This document shows positions 1 to 6,928 of a stretch of DNA of 7,722 bases, in pieces (the stretch's first letter is position 1; every line of letters starts with the position of its first letter). Under the pieces are notes generated by a model. That model searched no databases and had not been told where the DNA came from. It saw nothing but the letters and a program-made list of their open reading frames with translations. This DNA is from Flavobacterium psychrophilum (GTDB lineage Bacteria; Bacteroidota; Bacteroidia; Flavobacteriales; Flavobacteriaceae). A program made the position numbers and the translations under genes. The stretch is taken from the NCBI GenBank assembly GCA_945861915.1, contig CAMAWK010000112.1, forward strand, positions 1 to 7,722, in the 5' to 3' direction.

Positions 1-2232
1 AATTTAGGAATGACTTTTACAGAAGCCAATTTACTTCCCAAAAAACACATTGTAAACGCACAATATCAAGACTTTTTAAACAAATTTGGCGAAGAAGGAA
101 ACCTAATCGTCATTGGTTTCAACGACAAAACCTTTTTCACTCCAAAGGCATTTGCTGCTTGGAATGAACTAATGACAGGTTTGAAAAAATCTAAAGAAGT
201 TGATTTGGTAGTTTCTTTAAACGATTTAAAAAAATTACAAAAAGACACTATTGCCGAAAAATTTGAATTGGTTTCGTTGATCGATCAAAACAAAACGGTT
301 GATGCTTCTTATTTACAAAAAATAAAAGACGAACTCTTCAATAATTTGCCTTTTTACGAAGGATTGCTTTTTAATAAACAATCAGGAAGTATTCGTTCTG
401 CCATTTATTTGGATAAAAATGTAGTGAATACTGCAGGAAGAAAAACATTTGTAGTCGACAATTTGGTTCCAAAAATCGAAAAATTCGAAAAAACAACTGG
501 TATCGATCTTCGTGTTTCGGGCATGCCATACATTCGAACGATTAATGCCGAGAATATGAAAGGCGAAATCGGGCTTTTTATTGGAGCCGCGCTTTTCATA
601 ACCACTTTTATTTTCTTCTTGTTTTTCCGTTCGGCACTTGCAACCATTGTTTCAATATTTATTTTGCTTTTGAGCGTAGTTTGGTCATTTGGAACTTTGG
701 GTTTATTTCATTATAAAATAACCATTCTTACAGCGATTATTCCGCCTTTGATTATTGTTATTGGTGTTACTAACTGTATTTTTCTCATCAATAAATACCA
801 ACAAGAAATTAAACTACACAACAATCAGGCAAAAGCATTGCAACGTGTTATTTCTAAAATTGGTGTGTCTACATTAATGACCAACCTAACAACAGCCGTT
901 GGTTTTGCTACTTTTATGATTACGGGCAACGATTTACTGTTCGAATTCGGGTTGGTTACTTCGATAAATGTGATGACGGTTTATTTTTTAACCTTATTAC
1001 TTGTCCCAATTGTGTCCAGTTATATGGCAATTCCTAAAGAAAAACACTTGTATCATTTAAGTAAAAATTACTTAGCAGCCGTTTTAGATTGGGTTGAATA
1101 TGCCGTGAGAAACAATCGAAGAATCATTTATATGATTTATGGAATACTCATAATTTTTAGTGTTATCGGGGTTTCGCAAATGAAAGTTTCAGGAAGTTTG
1201 ATTGGTGAAATGCCCAAAAGCGCTTCGTTTTTTAAAGATATTTTATTCTACGAAAAAGAATTTAATGGGGTTATGCCTATGGAAATAATGATTAACACCA
1301 AACAAAAAAAGGGTGTTATGAAATTGTCAACCCTAAGAAGAATGGACGAATTACAAGCAACCATTTCTGAAATTCCAGAACTGTCTAAGCCTGTTTCTAT
1401 TGTTAATTTGGTTAAATATTCCAAACAAGCGTATTACAACGGAAATCCAGAATATTATGAATTGCCAACTTCGCAAGAACAAGCTTTTATCCTTTCGTAT
1501 GCCAAAAATGCATCCAAAAATACCAAAGAAAACTTGATGAAAAGTTATGTCGATTCAACGGGGCAATATGCGCGAATCACGACTTTTATGAAAGACATTG
1601 GCACAAAAGAGATGGCTGTTGTTGAAGAAAAATTACAGAAAAAAATAGACGCCGTTTTTCCAAAAGAACGCTACGAAGTAACCTTAACAGGTAAAGCATT
1701 GGTTTTTCAAAAAGGGACATCCTACTTGATAGACAACCTCATCGAGTCGCTCATTTTTGCTATTTTAGTCATTGCAGGATTAATGGCTTATATGTTTCGT
1801 TCTGTGAAAATGATTTTGGTTTCAGTCATTACTAACATCCTTCCGCTTTGTATAACCTCAGGATTGATGGGTTATTTTGGCATTCCATTAAAGCCATCTA
1901 CCATTTTAGTTTTTAGCATTGCTTTTGGAATTTCGGTCGATAATGCCATTCAATTTATGGCAAAATACCGTCATGACCTTCTTGAAAATAATGGTAAAGT
2001 AAAAAAATCGGTGTTCAGTGCCTTGCGAGAAACCGGAATCAGTACTTTTTATACTTCTGTGGTTTTAGTTTTTGGATTTGCCATATTTACACTTTCTAGT
2101 TTTAGTGGCACCATTGCACTTGGCGGTCTCATTTCTTGTACCTTGCTGTTTGCTATGTTTGCCAATCTTTTAGTGTTACCTGCTTTGGTCTTAACTTTTG
2201 AGAAAAAGAAAACGGTAAACGAGGAAGTTTAA
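1..2232 (+). CDS. RND-superfamily (MMPL-type) membrane transporter, 5' truncated
   Basis: The reading frame is open from base 1, with three codons before the first visible ATG at 10, so the true start and the first membrane helix lie outside the window. The 740 residues counted from that ATG show the duplicated RND plan. A periplasmic domain (about 1-185) is followed by five helices (about 187-207, 210-233, 238-262, 286-305, 312-339). A helix at 372-390 and a second periplasmic domain (about 391-576) follow, then five more (577-597, 600-622, 630-652, 678-697, 702-730). With the missing helix this makes 12. The TM10 motif GISVDNAIQF (640-649) carries the acidic residue typical of proton-driven RND proteins. 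The size and loops fit the MMPL/Patched-like exporter branch rather than AcrB-type multidrug pumps. The substrate cannot be told from sequence; lipids or other hydrophobic compounds are usual for the branch. No partner adaptor or outer-membrane channel gene is adjacent downstream. Confidence 0.88.
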   Translation, partial: NLGMTFTEANLLPKKHIVNAQYQDFLNKFGEEGNLIVIGFNDKTFFTPKAFAAWNELMTGLKKSKEVDLVVSLNDLKKLQKDTIAEKFELVSLIDQNKTVDASYLQKIKDELFNNLPFYEGLLFNKQSGSIRSAIYLDKNVVNTAGRKTFVVDNLVPKIEKFEKTTGIDLRVSGMPYIRTINAENMKGEIGLFIGAALFITTFIFFLFFRSALATIVSIFILLLSVVWSFGTLGLFHYKITILTAIIPPLIIVIGVTNCIFLINKYQQEIKLHNNQAKALQRVISKIGVSTLMTNLTTAVGFATFMITGNDLLFEFGLVTSINVMTVYFLTLLLVPIVSSYMAIPKEKHLYHLSKNYLAAVLDWVEYAVRNNRRIIYMIYGILIIFSVIGVSQMKVSGSLIGEMPKSASFFKDILFYEKEFNGVMPMEIMINTKQKKGVMKLSTLRRMDELQATISEIPELSKPVSIVNLVKYSKQAYYNGNPEYYELPTSQEQAFILSYAKNASKNTKENLMKSYVDSTGQYARITTFMKDIGTKEMAVVEEKLQKKIDAVFPKERYEVTLTGKALVFQKGTSYLIDNLIESLIFAILVIAGLMAYMFRSVKMILVSVITNILPLCITSGLMGYFGIPLKPSTILVFSIAFGISVDNAIQFMAKYRHDLLENNGKVKKSVFSALRETGISTFYTSVVLVFGFAIFTLSSFSGTIALGGLISCTLLFAMFANLLVLPALVLTFEKKKTVNEEV

Positions 2233-2271
2233 CATGAATTAAGCCTGTGTTATTTTACATTAACTATTAGC

Positions 2272-2281
2272 GAAACGTTTC
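2272..2281. promoter_or_regulatory. 10-bp perfect palindrome upstream of the asnS promoter
   Basis: GAAACGTTTC is a perfect palindrome that ends four bases before the candidate -33 TTG of the asnS promoter. The position would suit an operator, and a central CG inside an AAACGTTT core is common among LacI-type operators. A 10-bp palindrome can also occur by chance in AT-rich DNA, and no regulator gene is in view. Confidence 0.2.
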
Positions 2282-2284
2282 AAA

Positions 2285-2311
2285 TTGTATTCCCGAAATC
2301 ATTTATATTTG
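2285..2311 (+). promoter_or_regulatory. candidate Bacteroidota-type promoter for asnS
   Basis: TATATTTG at 2304-2311 matches the Bacteroidota -7 consensus TAnnTTTG exactly. A TTG lies at 2285-2287, 16 bases upstream, which is slightly short for the -33 element. Transcription would begin near 2316-2320 and give a leader of about 70 nt before asnS. It sits in the gap after the transporter stop codon, which supports asnS starting a new transcript. Confidence 0.5.
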
Positions 2312-2338
2312 CAATGAAAACAGTGGTTTTTTAATAAA

Positions 2339-2390
2339 AAATCTAAAATCAGACCCGAACAATATCGAACGGGTAAAGCAAATCTAAAAT
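2339..2390 (+). promoter_or_regulatory. asnS leader with hairpin and flanking direct repeat
   Basis: An 11-bp direct repeat, AAATCTAAAAT, occurs at 2339-2349 and 2380-2390; the second copy runs into the first asnS ATG. Between the copies ACCCG (2353-2357) can pair with CGGGT (2370-2374) around a 12-nt loop. It is the only GC-rich stem in the leader. I see no T-box, no known riboswitch and no run of Asn codons, so a regulatory role is only a possibility. Confidence 0.3.
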
Positions 2391-3831
2391 GAAAATGAAA
2401 CATATCAAAGTCAAAGACTTGCTCAATAGCACCTCAACCGCCCAAAATATAACTGCAAAAGGCTGGGTACGCACTTTTAGAAACAATCAATTTATTGCTT
2501 TGAACGATGGCTCTACCATCAACAATATTCAATGTGTGGTTGATTTTGAAAATACTCCCGAAGAAACCCTTAAAAGAATTACAACTGGAGCTGCGATTTC
2601 GGTAAAAGGAGATTTAATAGAAAGTCAAGGCGCAGGACAAAAATTTGAAATCAAAGTAGCAACACTCGAAATATTGGGTGATTCCGATGCAGAGAAATTC
2701 CCGATACAACCCAAAAATAAACCGAGTTTGGATTTCTTGCGTGAAAATGCTCATTTAAGAGTTCGAACCAATATTTTCGGAGCTGTGATGCGCGTTCGCT
2801 CGGTTCTGTCGTTTGCAGTTCACCACTATTTTCAAGAAAAAGGATTTGTGTATGTAAATACGCCTATCATTTCCGGTTCAGATGCCGAAGGTGCTGGCGA
2901 AATGTTTAAAGTAACCGCTTTGCCATTTGATAATATTCCAAAAACGGAAGATGGAAAAGTAAATTATAAAGAAGATTTTTTCGGAAAAGAAACCAACTTG
3001 ACCGTTTCAGGGCAATTGGAAGGCGAAACTTTCGCCATGGCTTTGGGACAGATTTATACTTTCGGTCCTACATTTAGAGCCGAAAACTCAAATACATCAA
3101 GACATTTGGCCGAGTTTTGGATGATTGAACCCGAAGTGGCTTTCAATGATTTGAATGATAATATGGATTTGGCGGAGGATTTTATTCAATACGTCATTCG
3201 ATATACTTTAGACAAATGTGGCGAAGATTTGAAATTTTTAGAAGCCCGTTTATTGGAAGAAGAAAAATCAAAACCACAAGCAGATAGAAGCGAAATGGGA
3301 TTGATTGAAAAACTAAATTTTGTTCTAGAGAATAATTTCAAACGCGTTTCCTACACCGAAGCTATTGACATTTTAAGAGATTCGACTCCCAATAAAAAGA
3401 AAAAATTTCAATACCTCATCAACGAATGGGGAGCCGATTTACAATCGGAACACGAACGCTTTTTGGTAGAGAAACATTTTAAATGTCCCGTAATTTTGTT
3501 TGATTATCCAGCCAATATCAAGGCGTTTTATATGCGTTTGAACGAAGACGGAAAAACCGTTCGCGCTATGGATATTTTGTTTCCGGGTATTGGCGAAATT
3601 GTAGGCGGCTCACAACGAGAAGAACGACTCGATGTTTTAATCGAAAAAATGAAAGCCATTGGCATTGACGAAGAAGAATTATGGTGGTATCTTGACACTC
3701 GAAGATTCGGAACAGCTGTACATTCTGGTTTCGGTCTTGGATTTGAAAGATTGGTGCTTTTTGTAACTGGAATGACTAATATACGAGATGTAATTCCGTT
3801 TCCGAGAACGCCGATGAATGCAGAATTTTAA
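2389..3831 (+). CDS. asnS: asparaginyl-tRNA synthetase (AsnRS)
   Basis: This cytoplasmic class IIb aminoacyl-tRNA synthetase charges tRNA-Asn with asparagine using ATP. Of its 480 residues, about 20-98 form the OB-fold anticodon-binding domain (GWVRTFRNN near 25-33), and about 120-477 form the catalytic domain. Class II motif 1 is around 146-161 ([13 protein letters not shown]). Motif 2 is [16 protein letters not shown] at 229-244, and motif 3 is GFGLGFERL at 447-455. The loop with DFFGKE (196-201) and the ending [11 protein letters not shown] match bacterial AsnRS and distinguish it from AspRS. Against my memory of the E. coli enzyme (about 466 residues) it has extra residues near 286-310. 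Two ATGs compete, 2389 and 2395. I keep the first, but the second gives the [11 protein letters not shown] start I would expect. No Shine-Dalgarno sequence decides between them. It lies 104 bp ahead of rpoN on the same strand. Confidence 0.97.
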   Translation: MKMKHIKVKDLLNSTSTAQNITAKGWVRTFRNNQFIALNDGSTINNIQCVVDFENTPEETLKRITTGAAISVKGDLIESQGAGQKFEIKVATLEILGDSDAEKFPIQPKNKPSLDFLRENAHLRVRTNIFGAVMRVRSVLSFAVHHYFQEKGFVYVNTPIISGSDAEGAGEMFKVTALPFDNIPKTEDGKVNYKEDFFGKETNLTVSGQLEGETFAMALGQIYTFGPTFRAENSNTSRHLAEFWMIEPEVAFNDLNDNMDLAEDFIQYVIRYTLDKCGEDLKFLEARLLEEEKSKPQADRSEMGLIEKLNFVLENNFKRVSYTEAIDILRDSTPNKKKKFQYLINEWGADLQSEHERFLVEKHFKCPVILFDYPANIKAFYMRLNEDGKTVRAMDILFPGIGEIVGGSQREERLDVLIEKMKAIGIDEEELWWYLDTRRFGTAVHSGFGLGFERLVLFVTGMTNIRDVIPFPRTPMNAEF

Positions 3832-3844
3832 AAAAAGGTTATAA

Positions 3845-3924
3845 GGTTTATGAGATTAGAAAGTTTAGTCCCTCATAAGTTTAAACTTTCTAAACCTCCT
3901 AAACTTTTCTAAACTTTCTAAACC
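3845..3924 (+). repeat. TAAACTTTCTAAACC repeats with inverted arm between asnS and rpoN
   Basis: The 15-mer TAAACTTTCTAAACC occurs at 3882-3896 and 3910-3924, with a degenerate third unit between (around 3900-3909). Upstream, TTAGAAAGTTTA (3856-3867) is the exact inverse of TAAACTTTCTAA at 3882-3893, giving a 12-bp stem with a 14-nt loop. It can instead pair with the second copy; including G3868 and C3909 this gives 13 bp. GGTTTA (3845-3850) also matches the TAAACC ends. The stems are AT-rich and lack a following T-run, so this is a poor intrinsic terminator. It may be simple repeat text or a leader structure for rpoN. Confidence 0.6.
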
Positions 3925-3935
3925 ATAAATACAAA

Positions 3936-5408
3936 ATGCTCAAGCAATTTCTAAATCTCAAACTCTCTCAAAAATTATCGCCTCAACAAATTCAGTTGAT
4001 GAAGTTGATTCAATTGCCTACACAAGCATTTGAACAACGATTGCTGGAGGAAATGAACGAGAATCCAGCATTAGAAACCGGAACAGATGAGGAAGAAATC
4101 TATGAAAACGAATTCGACAATGACGATACCAATGATGAATTTGACGACTATGATGATAATGATACGGAAGATAATAGCGACATCAACATTGACGATTATT
4201 TAAGCAGTGACGAGACACCCGATTACAAAACCCAAACTAATAATTACAGTGATGACGATGAAGAACGAGAGTCACCATTGGTTGCTCCCATTAGTTTTCA
4301 TCAAGATTTAATCAACCAACTCAATACGTTTATTTTAGAGGAGGAGGAGCGTGAAATTGCAGAATTTTTAGTCGGTAGCATCGATGATATGGGATATATT
4401 CGACGAAGTATTCCTGATATTGTGGATGATATGGCGTTTACACAAGCGATTTACACTGACGAAAAAACGGTAGAACGCATGTTGCACATCATTCACGAAC
4501 TAGAACCTTCGGGTGTGGGAGCTAGAGATTTACAAGAATGTTTGTTATTGCAACTAAAACATAAAACACCCACAGAATATGTGGCTTTGGCGATTGATAT
4601 TATCGAAAATCAGTTTGATGCTTTTACCAAAAAACATTATGATAAATTACTGCAGAAATATGCTGTTTCGAATGAGCAACTCAAAACTGCCATCCACGAA
4701 ATAGAAAAATTAAACCCAAAACCGGGTGGTTCTTTTACAGGAAGCAATAAAATTACGGAGCATGTGGTACCCGATTTTGCTATTAGAATCGAGGAAGAAG
4801 AATTAGTCTTGACACTTAACGGACGAAACGCTCCCACGCTTCATGTTTCGAAAGATTATCAGGAAATGATGCAGACGTATAAAAGTTCGCGTGACAAATC
4901 GAATGCGCAGAAAGATGCGGTGCAGTTTATCAAACAAAAATTAGACTCGGCCAAATGGTTTATTGATGCTATCAAACAACGCCAAGAAACCTTGTATGTA
5001 ACAATGAATGCGATTATGCATTACCAAAAAGATTTCTTTTTGGACGGTGATGAAACCAAGTTACGACCGATGATTTTGAAAGATATTGCCGACTTGGTAG
5101 GTCTTGATATTTCAACTATTTCGCGAGTTGCCAACAGTAAATATGTTGAAACGCCTTATGGCACCAAACTCATCAAAGAATTTTTCTCCGAAGCCATGAA
5201 AAACGATCAAGGAGAAGATGTTTCTACTTTGGAAATTAAAAAAATTCTTAAAAACACCATCGAAGAAGAAGACAAGAAAAAACCATTGCCAGACGATCAA
5301 CTAGCAGAAATCCTAAAAGAAAAAGGCTACCCAATTGCTCGAAGAACGATTGCCAAATATAGAGAACAATTGGATATTCCTGTGGCGAGGATGAGGAAGA
5401 AGATTTAG
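3936..5408 (+). CDS. rpoN: RNA polymerase sigma-54 factor
   Basis: Sigma-54 directs RNA polymerase to -24/-12 promoters and needs an ATP-driven enhancer-binding activator to open DNA. The 490-residue protein has the full family order. Region I (about 1-47) is glutamine- and leucine-rich (LSQKLSPQQIQLMKLIQLP). Region II (about 51-112) is a very acidic linker. The core-binding domain spans about 115-310 (EPSGVGARDLQECL at 190-203, LNPKPGG at 259-265). The DNA-binding domain contains the helix-turn-helix DISTISRVANSKYVETPYG (391-409). The RpoN box ARRTIAKYRE is at 468-477, near the C-terminus. Nothing is missing. The ATG at 3936 fits the usual MLKQ-type start, but no Shine-Dalgarno sequence precedes it. 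I see no clear promoter in the spacer, so read-through from asnS is likely. No activator gene is present here. Confidence 0.97.
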   Translation: MLKQFLNLKLSQKLSPQQIQLMKLIQLPTQAFEQRLLEEMNENPALETGTDEEEIYENEFDNDDTNDEFDDYDDNDTEDNSDINIDDYLSSDETPDYKTQTNNYSDDDEERESPLVAPISFHQDLINQLNTFILEEEEREIAEFLVGSIDDMGYIRRSIPDIVDDMAFTQAIYTDEKTVERMLHIIHELEPSGVGARDLQECLLLQLKHKTPTEYVALAIDIIENQFDAFTKKHYDKLLQKYAVSNEQLKTAIHEIEKLNPKPGGSFTGSNKITEHVVPDFAIRIEEEELVLTLNGRNAPTLHVSKDYQEMMQTYKSSRDKSNAQKDAVQFIKQKLDSAKWFIDAIKQRQETLYVTMNAIMHYQKDFFLDGDETKLRPMILKDIADLVGLDISTISRVANSKYVETPYGTKLIKEFFSEAMKNDQGEDVSTLEIKKILKNTIEEEDKKKPLPDDQLAEILKEKGYPIARRTIAKYREQLDIPVARMRKKI

Positions 5409-5457
5409 GGTTGAAGTGTAGCTTTTTTTGAGCGAGAGCGAGTTTGGTTGCTTACTT

Positions 5458-5490
5458 TTGTGGACACAGAATGCAATTCTGCGCTATCCG
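5458..5490 (+). repeat. palindromic repeat, copy A
   Basis: A 33-nt unit begins TTGTGGACA. It has a stem CAGAAT (5467-5472) / ATTCTG (5476-5481) closing a GCA loop, followed by CGCTATC. It is 27/33 identical to the reverse complement of 6023-6055. Two stem pairs differ between the copies and both arms change together, so pairing is kept. It lies 50 bp beyond the rpoN stop. A tandem GAGCGA duplication (5430-5441) lies just upstream. It resembles REP-type intergenic palindromes; no transposase is encoded nearby. Confidence 0.7.
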
Positions 5491-5511
5491 TTGACGAGAA
5501 TATTTACTTCG

Positions 5512-5540
5512 AATCCGAGCCTTCGGGTTTAGATTTTTTA
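5512..5540 (+). terminator. rpoN: possible intrinsic terminator downstream of rpoN
   Basis: AATCCGA (5512-5518) pairs with TCGGGTT (5523-5529), one pair being T-G, around a GCCT loop. Then comes TAGATTTTTTATA, an interrupted T-rich tract. It is about 100 bp after the rpoN stop and before the next gene, as expected for a terminator. The stem is short and the T-run is not immediate, and the hairpin might instead be part of the neighbouring repeat element. Confidence 0.4.
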
Positions 5541-5577
5541 TATTACTAATTATGCCTAATTATTTATAACTGATATA

Positions 5578-5928
5578 ATGAAAAATAATTTACTTAGACA
5601 GTTAATAGACATTCAAAATCAAGCAGATATAATTTTGAAAGGAAATATTTCACCAGACGAATTAACCATTTTTCTCAAATACTTAATCGAACTTAAATCA
5701 TATATTCAGAAAAATATTGAAAATGAATTAATCCAGAAAATCATAGTCGAAATCCCCGAATTAGAGTTTAATGATGTCATTAAAAACGCAAAAACGGTTA
5801 ATCTCTTAGGATTCGACTTGTCAGGACTATTCGGAAAAACTAACAAATTAGAAACAGCTGAAGATTTAATTAATTTAACTAAAAGTAAATTTGCATCAAT
5901 TGAGACAATACTTAGAAATAATATTTAA
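5578..5928 (+). CDS. unknown 116-residue, probably helical protein
   Basis: I do not recognise this protein. It has no signal peptide or membrane helix, is rich in Ile, Leu, Asn and Lys, and reads as mostly alpha-helical. Residues 1-57 alternate hydrophobic and charged positions, suggesting two long helices broken at KGNISPDE (21-28). A glycine-containing stretch, LLGFDLSGLFGKT (76-88), separates them from a final helix of about 91-113. There are no Cys, His or Trp residues, so a metal enzyme is unlikely and a structural or binding role is possible. By hand count its GC is about 25%, against roughly 38-42% in sampled asnS and rpoN stretches. It stands alone between two inverted palindromic repeats, with no clear TAnnTTTG promoter upstream. 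The long uninterrupted frame and start-to-stop length favour a real gene, perhaps acquired. Expression is unproven. Confidence 0.65.
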   Translation: MKNNLLRQLIDIQNQADIILKGNISPDELTIFLKYLIELKSYIQKNIENELIQKIIVEIPELEFNDVIKNAKTVNLLGFDLSGLFGKTNKLETAEDLINLTKSKFASIETILRNNI

Positions 5929-6022
5929 TTCAGCTAACAACTTTAGTACTTTGCTATATTTCCGTTCTTATAAAAAACTTTTTCCTCAATTTTTCCAACA
6001 TCATTAAAAAAATAAACATAAG

Positions 6023-6055
6023 CCGATAGCGCGGATTTGCAATCCGTGCCCACAA
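6023..6055 (-). repeat. palindromic repeat, copy B (inverted relative to copy A)
   Basis: Read on the minus strand this is TTGTGGGCA, then the stem CGGATT/AATCCG around a GCA loop (plus-strand arms 6032-6037 and 6041-6046), then CGCTATC. It matches copy A at 27 of 33 positions, and similarity stops sharply at both ends. It lies between the unknown gene and the 3' end of the PorT-like gene. The rest of this 184-bp gap (5929-6112) is AT-rich with nothing else I can name. Confidence 0.7.
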
Positions 6056-6112
6056 TCAAATTCATAACAAATCTAATTAAATAAAGGCTTAATCTACCAT
6101 CAGGATTTAAGA

Positions 6113-6811
6113 CTAAAGCACATAAAATATAATTCCTATATTCAATACATTCATGTCTATAGATTCTGTGTTGATTTTTGCGGATTGAAATAGAGGATTC
6201 AACCCATAATACCCATACACATTGATGGTGTTATAGCCAGCAGAGAGATAGACTCCATAATTGAATTTGGTGAAATTTGGATTGTTTCCAACGATTATTT
6301 TATTCTGATTATCTTGATAAATAGACCTGTTATTCAAGAGATAACTGCATTTAAATCCACCATAAATTCGCCAAAATTTATGACTTTCAAAAGTGGAACT
6401 TCTCCAACGAAATTCCAGTGGTACATCGATTAAAAACTGAGAAAATCGGTTTCTTTTGAATGAAATATCAGAATCAATAATCGAATAATCAATTGTTTGA
6501 TTGGTTTCGGAAATTACAAGATTTTGATTGAAATTAGAATACGAAAATCCAATTCCGGGCGCAATGGCAACGGTTCGCATTTTATTAATTGGCATATCCC
6601 TGAGAAAACCAACTGAAAAACCTTTAGAAAATTTAGTCTGAATAAAACCCGAAGGCTTGTTTTGTAGGGTGTTGTATGTAAAACCAAAATAGAATTGATC
6701 TTCTCTGTACAAAGAATCTATTTTTAGACTAGGCTTGATCTCACCATCTATGTCTTGAGAAAAAAGGATTCCTACTGAGAATAAAAAAAATATTTTAAAA
6801 AAAGTATGCAT
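6113..6811 (-). CDS. PorT-family outer-membrane beta-barrel protein
   Basis: The 232-residue protein begins with a Sec signal peptide: a short basic start, then a Phe/Leu-rich core (about 4-17), with likely cleavage near FSQ-D at 17-20. The rest is made of alternating-residue beta-strands rich in Tyr and Phe. Examples are YFGFTYNTLQ (41-50), FSVGFLRDMP (65-74), VAIAPGIGFSYSNFNQNL (81-98), IDVPLEFRWRSSTFE (128-142), HKFWRIYGGFKCSYLL (144-159) and a final strand NIGIIFYVL (224-232). This is the pattern of PorT-like barrels (outer-membrane beta-barrel domain) in flavobacteria, expected in the outer membrane. PorT/SprT itself works in type IX secretion, but many paralogues have no known role. The context does not show that this is the secretion protein, so I give no symbol. 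The start is the only ATG ahead of the signal peptide. It converges on rpoN and the unknown gene, and follows the fucosidase gene by 117 bp. Confidence 0.82.
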   Translation of the reverse strand: MHTFFKIFFLFSVGILFSQDIDGEIKPSLKIDSLYREDQFYFGFTYNTLQNKPSGFIQTKFSKGFSVGFLRDMPINKMRTVAIAPGIGFSYSNFNQNLVISETNQTIDYSIIDSDISFKRNRFSQFLIDVPLEFRWRSSTFESHKFWRIYGGFKCSYLLNNRSIYQDNQNKIIVGNNPNFTKFNYGVYLSAGYNTINVYGYYGLNPLFQSAKINTESIDMNVLNIGIIFYVL

Positions 6812-6818
6812 ATCTCAC

Positions 6819-6833
6819 TTTTGGTAACCAAAA
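6819..6833. promoter_or_regulatory. 15-nt palindrome next to the PorT-like gene start
   Basis: TTTTGGT-A-ACCAAAA is a perfect inverted repeat with a one-base centre, ending seven bases before the start codon at 6811. It overlaps TATTTTTG on the minus strand (6829-6836), which fits TAnnTTTG but lacks a well-placed TTG. It could be an operator or a translational hairpin. Chance is also possible in such AT-rich DNA. Confidence 0.3.
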
Positions 6834-6893
6834 ATACAAAAAAGGATAAAAGGACGATTAAAATTGATACCTTTTCAACTTTTCATTTTTATC

Positions 6894-6922
6894 CAAAAAT
6901 ACTTTAAATTTAATTTCAACAA
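6894..6922 (-). promoter_or_regulatory. candidate promoter for the PorT-like gene
   Basis: On the minus strand TATTTTTG (6901-6894) fits the Bacteroidota -7 consensus. A TTG (6922-6920) lies 18 bases upstream, good -33 spacing. Transcription would start near 6888, leaving a leader of about 75 nt. The site begins directly after the fucosidase stop codon, so the PorT-like gene can be expressed separately. Confidence 0.45.
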
Positions 6923-6928
6923 CACTCT

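Noticed and set aside
66..647. Two minus-strand open frames (66-248 and 405-647) inside the transporter gene
   Set aside because: Both lie opposite clearly coding RND sequence, resemble no protein I know and have no promoter-like context.
2314..2334. Six-codon open frame (MKTVVF) ahead of asnS, a possible leader peptide
   Set aside because: It begins at about the predicted transcription start of the 2285-2311 promoter, so it would have no leader of its own, and it carries no Asn codons.
3845..3924. CRISPR-like array in the asnS-rpoN spacer
   Set aside because: The units are 15 bp with spacing of 13 bp and AT-only character, the spacers are themselves repeat-like, and no cas gene is present.
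4637..5300. Minus-strand open frames (4637-4837 and 5112-5300) inside rpoN
   Set aside because: They are shadows of conserved sigma-54 coding sequence; low-complexity Phe-rich translation is typical of antisense AT-rich DNA.
5423..5429. Run of seven T after the rpoN stop as a terminator tract
   Set aside because: No stable stem precedes it; the hairpin at 5512-5529 with its T-rich tail is a better candidate.
5546..5563. Tandem CTAATTAT pair just before the unknown gene, as an operator
   Set aside because: Eight-base AT-only repeats are common by chance in a stretch this AT-rich, and no other support is visible.
6036..6055. Sigma-54 promoter-like text (GGCAC then TTGCA) in palindromic repeat copy B
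   Set aside because: The spacing between the GG and GC dinucleotides is two bases shorter than a -24/-12 promoter requires, and copy A has GGACAC with ATGCA, so the elements are not kept.
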